DNA from: Streptomyces katrae | Lineage (GTDB): Bacteria; Actinomycetota; Actinomycetes; Streptomycetales; Streptomycetaceae | DNA length: 7,685 bases | Direction of reading: 5' to 3' | Assembly: GCF_000966975.1 (NCBI RefSeq) | Contig: NZ_JZWV01000778.1 | Location: 1-7,685, forward strand | Shown here: positions 1 through 4,660 of the stretch, piece by piece | How the letters are laid out: each line of letters starts with the position of its first letter | How positions within the stretch are numbered: position 1 is the stretch's first letter | The notes under the pieces: generated by a model | The model's database searches: none | The model's input: only the letters and a program-made list of their open reading frames with translations | What the model was told of the DNA's origin: nothing | Position numbers and translations under genes: made by a program

Positions 1-2
1 CC

Positions 3-125
3 GCCGAGGAGCCGCCGGACCGGAGTCCCGAGCAGGCGCGGGACCGGATGGCGGCCTACCGGGCCGGCCGGGCGCGCGGCTCCCGGGACGAATCCCCCCA
101 CGCAGACAGCGAAGGAGAAGTGTGA
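3..125 (+). CDS. cvnA: CvnA, C-terminal end (conservon sensor-kinase-like protein), partial
   Basis: Only the last 40 codons are present, open from the left edge and ending at TGA 123-125. The readable tail includes SPEQARDRMAAYRAGRARG followed by a charged, low-complexity end. That matches the end of conservon CvnA proteins, which are membrane-bound histidine-kinase-like sensors with a nitrate/sulfonate-type sensing region, an ATPase domain and a disordered tail. No catalytic part is visible, so the call rests on this tail and on the genes that follow in canonical order (roadblock, DUF742, GTPase). The stop overlaps the next ATG as TGATG, indicating translational coupling. The family role is known from Streptomyces conservons such as cvn9; that this copy is active is inferred. 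Confidence 0.75.
   Translation, partial: AEEPPDRSPEQARDRMAAYRAGRARGSRDESPHADSEGEV
112..117 (+). promoter_or_regulatory. Shine-Dalgarno AAGGAG for ATG 125
   Basis: AAGGAG lies inside the cvnA coding end, 7 bases before ATG 125-127. It is the best ribosome binding site in the cvnA-cvnB junction and points to ATG 125, not GTG 184, as the original cvnB start. This matters because the frame opened at 125 closes after 20 codons. Confidence 0.6.
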
Positions 126-187
126 TGCTCGAACACCACAGGGCCGGTCCCGAAGGCGTCCGCCGGACCGGGGAGCCGGACTGGTGA
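125..187 (+). pseudogene. 20-codon N-terminal fragment of cvnB, or a coupled leader ORF
   Basis: This frame starts at an ATG overlapping the cvnA stop (TGATG) behind a good AAGGAG site and ends with Glu-Pro-Asp-Trp and TGA 185-187. Roadblock proteins of this kind begin with a helix containing (L)DWLLDDL. The second roadblock gene here has QLDWLLDDLTRRVPQVRHAV. The fragment therefore looks like the true N-terminus of CvnB, cut at the Asp-Trp. From gactgg to gggtc the paralogue (1909-1941) spans 33 bases and this locus (179-195) only 17, a difference of 16, which is not a multiple of three. Alternatively it is a real short leader whose stop overlaps GTG 184 (GTGA) and feeds re-initiation. A sequencing or assembly collapse is also possible. 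Confidence 0.5.
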
Positions 188-555
188 GGCGGGTCCGGGA
201 GGTCCGGCACGCGGTGCTCCTGTCCAACGACGGGCTCGCGGTCGGCTCCTCGAGCGGACTGAGCCGGGAGGACGCCGAGCACCTGGCCGCCGTGGCCTCC
301 GGCTTCCACAGCCTCGCCAAGGGCGCGGGCCGGCATTTCCACGCCGGGGGCGTGCGTCAGACGCTGGTGGAGATGGACCAGGGGTTCCTCTTCGTCGCGG
401 CCGCCGGGGACGGGTCCTGTCTGGCCGTCCTCAGCACCGCCGGCGCGGACATCGGCCTGATCGCGTACGAGATGGCCCGGCTGGTGAAGCGGGTCGGCGA
501 ACACCTCTACACCCCGCCCCGGTTCGCGGCCCACCACCCGCCGGCCGCAGGGTGA
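184..555 (+). CDS. cvnB: CvnB, roadblock/LC7 domain protein, 5' end shortened
   Basis: This 123-residue roadblock/LC7 protein aligns without gaps to the second roadblock gene in the window. Shared blocks are RRV..VRHAV.LSNDGL, REDxEHLAAVA, SLAKGxGRHF, VRQTxVE, GFLFV.AAG.GS and YEM..LV.RVGEHL. In conservons CvnB is a small cytoplasmic adaptor that associates with CvnA and with the GTPase CvnD, as MglB does with MglA. With the GTG 184 start, the first helix (normally including DWLLDDL) is missing. A GGGGAG at 170-175 sits 8 bases before GTG 184, and that GTG overlaps the TGA of the 20-codon upstream frame, so re-initiation there is plausible. The stop overlaps the cvnC GTG as GTGA. The product is either a truncated adaptor or, if a 16-base deletion broke the frame, one made only by re-initiation. 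Family assignment is firm; the start is not. Confidence 0.8.
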   Translation: MRRVREVRHAVLLSNDGLAVGSSSGLSREDAEHLAAVASGFHSLAKGAGRHFHAGGVRQTLVEMDQGFLFVAAAGDGSCLAVLSTAGADIGLIAYEMARLVKRVGEHLYTPPRFAAHHPPAAG

Positions 556-953
556 GAGCGGCGGCCCGGAACATGGACGGCCGGTGGTACGACGCCGACG
601 CGGGTCCGCTGGTCCGCCCGTACGCCATGACCGGAGGGCGGACGAAACCCGGACCCCACGGGGTCCGCTTCGACCTCATCGCCCTCGTCGCGGTCGATCC
701 CGGGGGCGGCGCTGTGGGGGACGAGGGGCTGCTGGGGCCCGAACACCGGGCCCTGCTGGGGCTCTGCCGCTCGGAGACCCAGTCGGTCGCCGAGCTCGCC
801 GCCGAAGCGGACCTTCCGGTGGGCGTGGTGCGGGTGCTGCTGGGGGACCTGCTCGAAGCGGGGCAGGTGAAGGTCAGCCGTCCGGTGCCGCCCGCCCGGT
901 TGCCGGAGCTGCGCATTCTGCGGGAAGTCATCGAGGGATTGAGGGCGCTGTGA
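552..953 (+). CDS. cvnC: CvnC, DUF742 protein
   Basis: This 133-residue protein has the DUF742 signature near its N-terminus, GPLVRPYAMTGGRT at about residues 18-31. It is followed by a winged-helix-like region at about 60-115 with LGPEHRALLGLC, SVAELAAEADLPVGVVRVLL and a closing strand EAGQVKVSRP. DUF742 proteins are the third conservon component; they are small cytoplasmic proteins thought to bind the other members at the membrane, with no known enzymatic activity. The GTG at 552 overlaps the cvnB stop (GTGA) and gives coupling. An in-frame ATG at 573 would give MDGRWYDADAG and fits the usual family N-terminus, but neither start has a strong Shine-Dalgarno. The gene ends in TGATG with cvnD. 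Confidence 0.87.
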   Translation: MRAAARNMDGRWYDADAGPLVRPYAMTGGRTKPGPHGVRFDLIALVAVDPGGGAVGDEGLLGPEHRALLGLCRSETQSVAELAAEADLPVGVVRVLLGDLLEAGQVKVSRPVPPARLPELRILREVIEGLRAL

Positions 954-1597
954 TGGGACTGCACGACGACGGACCGGGGGAGACGGGTGCCCTTTCGAGC
1001 GACGGGGACCTGGCCGCGCTCGCCTTGAAGATCCTGGTGGCGGGCGGGTTCGGGGTGGGCAAGACGACGCTGGTCGGCGCGGTCAGCGAGATCCGTCCGC
1101 TGCGGACGGAGGAGCTGCTGAGCGAGGCGGGCGAACTGGTCGACGACACCGGCGGGGTGGAACGAAAGACCACCACCACCGTGGCCATGGACTTCGGGCG
1201 GATCACCATCCGGTCCGGGCTGTCGCTGTACCTGTTCGGGACTCCGGGCCAGGACCGCTTCTGGTTCCTGTGGGACGAGCTCTCGCAGGGGGCGCTCGGG
1301 GCGGTGGTGCTCGCCGACACCCGGCGGCTGGAGGACTGCTTTCCGGCGGTGGACTACTTCGAGCACCGGCGGATCCCCTTCGTGGTCGCCGTCAACTGCT
1401 TCGCGGACGCGCGGCGTTACGGGGCGAACGAGGTGTCACGGGCGCTGGACCTGGAGCAGGGGACGCCGGTGGTGCTGTGCGACGCGCGGGACCGGGACTC
1501 GGGCAAGGAGGTGCTGATCCGGCTGGTGGAGTACGCGGGGCGGGTCCATACCGCCCGGCTGCTGGACTCGGTGGGCCCGCAGGCCGGCTCCGTGTGA
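953..1597 (+). CDS. cvnD: CvnD, conservon small GTPase (MglA/Rab-like)
   Basis: This 214-residue P-loop GTPase starts at the ATG overlapping the cvnC stop (TGATG). Visible motifs are G1 GGFGVGKTT at 31-39 with Lys37, a threonine run TTTT at 73-76 as the switch I (G2) site, GTPGQDRF at 96-103 as G3, VNCFAD at 147-152 in the G4 position, and CDARDRDSGKEV at 176-187 as G5. Two departures from Ras-like proteins are typical of this branch: the G3 aspartate is Gly96, and the G4 NKxD lysine-aspartate pair is absent. CvnD is the nucleotide-binding output of the conservon and assembles with CvnA-C in a membrane complex compared to eukaryotic GPCR/G-protein systems. It ends the coupled operon; a terminator-like hairpin follows about 130 bases downstream. 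Confidence 0.9.
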   Translation: MGLHDDGPGETGALSSDGDLAALALKILVAGGFGVGKTTLVGAVSEIRPLRTEELLSEAGELVDDTGGVERKTTTTVAMDFGRITIRSGLSLYLFGTPGQDRFWFLWDELSQGALGAVVLADTRRLEDCFPAVDYFEHRRIPFVVAVNCFADARRYGANEVSRALDLEQGTPVVLCDARDRDSGKEVLIRLVEYAGRVHTARLLDSVGPQAGSV

Positions 1598-1888
1598 AGG
1601 GCCGGAATCCGCCTCTTGACGGTGTTGTCGGCGGTGGGGAACACGGGGCGGGCGCCGTGGGGAACGGACCAGATGGGGAGCGGTGTACGGGCTTGCGTCC
1701 TGGTGCGCCGGCGGCGGCGTCCCGGCGGGGGTGGCGGGCCGGAGGGACGCCCGCCATTCCTCTTGAGTCATCTTCCGTGCCGTGCGTCCATCCTCCTTGC
1801 CGGAAAGCCCCTGGTGGGCAAGGCTTGCGGCACGACCACGCGGGGAGGGCGCGGCCACGAAGGCCGGGTCAACGGGGAGGGGCTGGAA
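1598..1888 (+). other. Intergenic region between cvnD and the second roadblock gene
   Basis: I see no gene in these 291 bases. The frame that is open here leads into the roadblock gene but has no family-like sequence before ATG 1889. The region holds a repeated GTGGGGAAC (1634-1642 and 1657-1665, period 23), a terminator-like stem at 1732-1756, and a second possible stem CCTTGCC/GGCAAGG at 1795-1801 and 1817-1823. TTGAGT at 1763-1768 might be a -35 box, but no good -10 follows it, so I do not call a promoter. Confidence 0.5.
1732..1765 (+). terminator. Terminator-like hairpin after the conservon
   Basis: TGGCGGGC (1732-1739) and GCCCGCCA (1749-1756) form a perfect 8-bp stem around a 9-base loop. 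It is followed by TTCCTCTTG, the most T-rich stretch of this gap. It could end the cvn transcript and separate it from the downstream roadblock gene. Streptomyces terminators often lack a full U-run, and random GC-rich DNA makes stems easily, so confidence is moderate at best. Confidence 0.4.
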
Positions 1889-2287
1889 ATGGCACTGGAC
1901 AAGCAGCTCGACTGGTTGCTGGACGATCTGACGCGCAGGGTCCCGCAGGTGCGCCACGCGGTGGTGCTGTCGAACGACGGGCTGGTGACGGCGGCCAGCG
2001 CGGGCCTGGCGCGGGAGGACTCCGAGCACCTCGCCGCGGTCGCGGCCGGGCTGCAGAGCCTGGCGAAGGGGTCCGGGAGGCACTTCCGGGCGGGTGAGGT
2101 GCGCCAGACGATGGTCGAGTACGACGAGGGCTTCCTCTTCGTGGTGGCGGCGGGCTCGGGCAGCAGCCTGTGCGCGCTGAGCGCCGCCGAGGCGGACATC
2201 GTGCAGGTCGCGTACGAGATGACGCTGCTGGTCAACCGGGTGGGTGAGCACCTGGGCGTCGCGGAGCGGCGGATCACCGGGGGCTGA
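1889..2287 (+). CDS. Stand-alone roadblock/LC7 domain protein (CvnB paralogue)
   Basis: This 132-residue protein is almost entirely one roadblock/LC7 domain. It has helix 1 with LDWLLDDLTRRVPQVRHAV at about 8-26, SNDGL, an EDSEHLAAVAAG helix, SLAKGSGRHF, RQTMVEYDEGFLFV and a C-terminal helix with LVNRVGEHL. The ATG at 1889 is chosen because helix 1 follows at once and GGGAGG (1875-1880) sits 8 bases upstream. The in-frame sequence further upstream does not look coded. It aligns without gaps to the CvnB at 184-555 and keeps the helix 1 which that copy has lost. No DUF742 or GTPase gene follows it, so it is either an extra adaptor for the neighbouring CvnD, a backup for the damaged cvnB, or a partner of a GTPase elsewhere. 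The domain call is firm; its partner is inferred. Confidence 0.88.
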   Translation: MALDKQLDWLLDDLTRRVPQVRHAVVLSNDGLVTAASAGLAREDSEHLAAVAAGLQSLAKGSGRHFRAGEVRQTMVEYDEGFLFVVAAGSGSSLCALSAAEADIVQVAYEMTLLVNRVGEHLGVAERRITGG

Positions 2288-2304
2288 GCGGCCTCGTGGG
2301 AAAG

Positions 2305-2313
2305 TTATCCACA
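2305..2313 (+). promoter_or_regulatory. DnaA-box-like site TTATCCACA
   Basis: This is an exact match to the consensus 9-mer TTATCCACA bound by DnaA. It lies 18 bases after the roadblock stop and about 90 bases before the next start. It is AT-rich relative to its surroundings, which makes chance less likely. It is single, with no second copy nearby, so it is not an origin. It could be a DnaA-responsive site or titration site, or a coincidence. Confidence 0.45.
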
Positions 2314-2358
2314 GGCCGGGCGCGATGTCGTAGCGCTCGGTTACGGTCTTCACACAGA

Positions 2359-2381
2359 GTGATCGCCATGGGTGATCGCCA
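2359..2381 (+). repeat. Direct repeat GTGATCGCCA x2
   Basis: GTGATCGCCA occurs at 2359-2368 and again at 2372-2381, 13 bases apart from start to start. It lies directly upstream of the Shine-Dalgarno (GGGGGAGG, 2387-2394) of the next gene. It may be an operator or a part of the 5' leader. No known regulator motif is recognised. Confidence 0.4.
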
Positions 2382-2400
2382 GTCGTGGGGGAGGACCGTG

Positions 2401-3225
2401 ATGAAGGTGGAAGCGAGGAAGTGCGCGCCCGTCGGGGCGGCTCTACGGGGGGACGCGCGGCCGGAGCCGTTGCTGGCCGGCTCCCGGGCCGCCGCGGAAC
2501 TGGGGCTCGGGCGGGGTGAGTTCGCCCGGGCCGTCCAGCTGGGGCTGGTGCGTCAGGGCCCCCGGGCGGCAGGCGGGGCAGCCCGGTTCGCCCGGGCCGA
2601 GCTGGAGCGGGTCAAAGCGGAGCGGGGGCATCCGGAGGTGCTGCGCGCGCAGGTAGAGACGGTGGCTGGCGCGGAGCATGCGGCGCGGGTGCTGGGGACC
2701 GGGCCGACCCGGTTCACCCGGCTCGCCCGGTGCGGGCACCTCAGCCCCGTCGGCTACCGGGTCAACCGCTACCGGGCCCTCGTCTGGCTCTATCTGGCCG
2801 CGGAGCTGCGGGAGTTCGCCGCCCGGGAGCCTCGGCTGCTGACCGGGTCCGCACCCCCGCGGGACCGGGAGCTGATGGCCGCCGGGGCGGACCTGCGTCC
2901 GCGCAGGTGGCGGGAGCGGCACGTGGGGCTGCTGCTGAGACGGACCGCCGACCCCTGGGAGCGGGCGGCGGTGCTGGCCTCCGTCCTCCCGGACGAGGAG
3001 GTACGGGCTGCCGTTCCCGACCCGGCGGAGCGCATCGTGCTCGCCGCGCTCGCACCGCCCCCGCCCTACGGCCACCCGCAGGTCCCGGCGGCCGCGGCGG
3101 TGGCCGGGCCCCTGCTGCTGGCGGAGCCGCCGGAAGAGGCCGGCCGGTACCGCGCCAGCCTGGAGTTCGCCCTCACCGGCGCGCGGGGTCAGTCGAACTC
3201 GACGGGGGAGAGGGGGCCGACGTAG
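2401..3225 (+). CDS. DUF6397-family protein with two helix-turn-helix-like segments
   Basis: This 274-residue protein has unknown function. From memory of Streptomyces proteins I place it in DUF6397. Features are a first HTH-like segment at about 28-51 (SRAAAELGLGRGEFARAVQL), an ARAELERVKAERG linker, and a second HTH-like segment at about 93-117 (HAARVLGTGPTRFTRLARCG). After these come a VNRYRALVWLYLAAELREFA helix, a block with DLRPRRWRERHVGLLLRR and DPWERAAVLASVLP, and an Ala/Pro-rich C-terminal part. It resembles MerR- or excisionase-like DNA-binding modules in tandem, but DNA binding is inferred. ATG 2401 is chosen because GGGGGAGG ends 6 bases upstream; GTG 2398 and ATG 2368 are in frame but worse placed. 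A DnaA-like box and a direct repeat precede it. Its last 37 bases overlap the convergent YchJ-like gene. Confidence 0.75.
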   Translation: MKVEARKCAPVGAALRGDARPEPLLAGSRAAAELGLGRGEFARAVQLGLVRQGPRAAGGAARFARAELERVKAERGHPEVLRAQVETVAGAEHAARVLGTGPTRFTRLARCGHLSPVGYRVNRYRALVWLYLAAELREFAAREPRLLTGSAPPRDRELMAAGADLRPRRWRERHVGLLLRRTADPWERAAVLASVLPDEEVRAAVPDPAERIVLAALAPPPPYGHPQVPAAAAVAGPLLLAEPPEEAGRYRASLEFALTGARGQSNSTGERGPT

Positions 3226-3590
3226 ACCCAGGCGCCGCCCTCCCGGGAGAAGGCGCTGTGCTCGTGGAGCGATCCGGTGTGCCCGCCCTCGCGGTAGTGG
3301 GCGCGGAACTCCACCGACCCCTCGGTGTCGAAGATCCCGCCGCGGGCGGTCCCGAGGATCTCCAGCCGCTCCCAGCGCTGCTCCGGGTCGAGGTCGAGCC
3401 GGCCCGGACGGGTCGACGGGTGCCAGGACCGCAGCAGGTAGGCGGTGTCGCCGACCGCGAAGGCGCTGAAGCGCGAGCGCATCAGCAGTTCGGCGGTGGG
3501 TGCCTGCTGCGCGCCGGAGTGGAAGCGGCCGCAGCAGGCCGGGTAGGCGGCGGGCAGCCCGCAGGGGCAGGGGAGGACCGGGCTGGTCAT
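3189..3590 (-). CDS. YchJ-family (UPF0225) protein
   Basis: This 133-residue protein has the N-terminal cysteine cluster of the YchJ family: CPCG at 8-11 and CCG at 19-21, probably a zinc site related to SEC-C motifs. It is followed by PTAELLMRSRFSAFAVGD, LLRSWHPSTRP, a WERLEILGT strand, VEFRAHYREGG and LHEHSAFSREGGAWVYV. The latter part is an NTF2-like fold. It is somewhat shorter than E. coli YchJ and has no C-terminal SEC-C motif. The biochemical function of the family is not established. The ATG at 3590 is supported by the cysteine motif right after it; the upstream GAGCG is a weak ribosome site. It lies 61 bases after the thioesterase stop on the same strand, so read-through from there is likely. 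Its 3' end runs 37 bases into the DUF6397 gene. Confidence 0.88.
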   Translation of the reverse strand: MTSPVLPCPCGLPAAYPACCGRFHSGAQQAPTAELLMRSRFSAFAVGDTAYLLRSWHPSTRPGRLDLDPEQRWERLEILGTARGGIFDTEGSVEFRAHYREGGHTGSLHEHSAFSREGGAWVYVGPLSPVEFD

Positions 3591-3651
3591 GGGTGCGCTC
3601 AGTTCTTCGGGACGGTGACGGACGGGGGACGCGGAGGAGGGACGGCCGCGC

Positions 3652-4554
3652 CTACTGCGGGGACACGGCAGGCCTCGCCTTCTCCGCCGGATAGGGGCGG
3701 AAGAGGCCCTCCTGGACCACGGAGACCAGCAGCCTGCCCTCCAGGTCGTAGATCCGGCCGCGGGCCAGGCCGCGGCCGCCGTGGGCGATGGGCGACTCCT
3801 GGTCGTACAGGAACCACTCGTCCGCCCGGAACGGCCGGTGGAACCACATGGCGTGGTCCAGGGAGGCCATGTCGAAACCGCGCATGCCCCACAGCGGCTC
3901 CACGGGGATGCGCACGGCGTCGAGGAGGGTCATGTCACTGGCGTAGGTGAGGGCGCAGGTGTGGACGAGCGGGTCGTCACCCAGGGGGCCGACCGCCCGC
4001 ATCCACACCGCGCTGCGCGGATCGGCGTCCTTGAGCTCCTCGGGGGTCCAGCGGAGCCGGTCCACGTACCGGATGTCGAAGGGCTGGCGGCGGGCCATCC
4101 GCTCCAGGGCCTCGGGCAGTGCGCCGAGGTGCTCGCGGATCTCGTCCACGACCTTCGGGAGCGCGTCCGGATGGGGGAAGTCGAGGCGGGGAGGCAGCTG
4201 GTGCTCGATGCTGCCCTCCTCCGGGTGATGGAAGGAGGCGGTCAGGTTGAAGATGGTCTTGCCCTGCTGGACGGCGGTGACCCGGCGCGTGGTGAAGGAG
4301 CGCCCGTCACGCACCCGTTCCACCTGGTACACGATCGGTACCCCGGGGATCCCCGGGCGCAGGAAGTACGCGTGGAGGGAGTGCACCGGGCGGTCGCTCT
4401 CGGTGGTCCGGCCGGCCGCCACCAGGGCCTGGCCGGCTACCTGCCCGCCGAACACGCGTTGGAGGGACTCCTGGGGGCTGGCCCCCCGGAAGATGTTGAC
4501 CTCGATCTGCTCCAGGTCGAGCAGGTCGACCAGTCTCTCGGCGGGGTTCGTCAT
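3652..4554 (-). CDS. tesB: Acyl-CoA thioesterase II (TesB type)
   Basis: This 300-residue double-hotdog thioesterase hydrolyses acyl-CoA to free fatty acid and CoA in the cytoplasm. Family blocks in order are RVFGGQVAGQALVAAGRT near 33-50, HSLHAYFLRPG, the strand VERVRDGRSFTTRRVTAVQ, TYASDMTLL, SLDHAMWFHRPFRADEWFLY and SVVQEGLFRPY. The active site aligns by spacing with the E. coli TesB triad Asp204-Thr228-Gln278: here Asp207, Ser231 and Gln281, with the same gaps of 24 and 50 residues. The threonine is therefore replaced by serine, a conservative change. Length is close to the family norm (about 286-300). ATG 4554 is chosen over GTG 4557 because GGAGAG lies 6 bases before it. It follows the helicase on the same strand after two strong hairpins and precedes the YchJ-like gene. 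Confidence 0.93.
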   Translation of the reverse strand: MTNPAERLVDLLDLEQIEVNIFRGASPQESLQRVFGGQVAGQALVAAGRTTESDRPVHSLHAYFLRPGIPGVPIVYQVERVRDGRSFTTRRVTAVQQGKTIFNLTASFHHPEEGSIEHQLPPRLDFPHPDALPKVVDEIREHLGALPEALERMARRQPFDIRYVDRLRWTPEELKDADPRSAVWMRAVGPLGDDPLVHTCALTYASDMTLLDAVRIPVEPLWGMRGFDMASLDHAMWFHRPFRADEWFLYDQESPIAHGGRGLARGRIYDLEGRLLVSVVQEGLFRPYPAEKARPAVSPQ

Positions 4555-4591
4555 CACAGGCTCTCCACTGTCGTCTCCGGCGGGGCCGGCG

Positions 4592-4613
4592 GGCCGGGCG
4601 GGTCCGCCCGGCC
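4592..4613 (-). terminator. GC hairpin upstream of tesB
   Basis: GGCCGGGCG (4592-4600) and CGCCCGGCC (4605-4613) form a perfect 9-bp stem with a 4-base loop. There is no U-run on either side. It sits 38 bases before the tesB start on the minus strand. It is the second of two stems between the helicase stop and tesB and may act as a terminator, an RNA stabiliser or both. Confidence 0.4.
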
Positions 4614-4634
4614 GGGTGGCGTGCGGGTCGGGGG

Positions 4635-4659
4635 TTCCCCCGGACGGGGTCCGGGGGAG
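4635..4659 (-). terminator. Terminator-like hairpin directly after the helicase stop
   Basis: CCCCCGGAC (4637-4645) pairs with GTCCGGGGG (4649-4657) around a 3-base loop, extended by a T-A and a T-G pair outward. It begins one base after the helicase stop codon on the minus strand. The strength and position fit a Streptomyces intrinsic terminator without a U-tract. Confidence 0.55.
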
Positions 4660-4660
4660 G

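Noticed and set aside
1763..1792. Promoter TTGAGT for the roadblock gene
   Set aside because: No acceptable TANNNT -10 box lies 16-19 bases downstream, so it is mentioned only as a possible -35.
1616..1888. Longer start for the second roadblock protein
   Set aside because: The extra 91 residues are low-complexity and unlike any family. A good ribosome site precedes ATG 1889, right before helix 1.
584..2097. Long alternative-frame ORFs on the + strand over cvnC, cvnD and the roadblock gene
   Set aside because: They are Arg/Gly/Ala-rich shadows typical of high-GC DNA; the recognised genes occupy other frames.
2305..2313. Replication origin
   Set aside because: There is only one DnaA-type box, with no AT-rich unwinding region and no dnaA, dnaN or rep gene nearby.
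2318..2347. Promoter with TACGGT as the -10 box before DUF6397
   Set aside because: There is no recognisable -35 element at the right spacing; a single hexamer is too weak.
431..2353. Long minus-strand ORFs opposite the conservon and the roadblock gene
   Set aside because: They are mirror frames of real genes with biased composition and no domain motifs.
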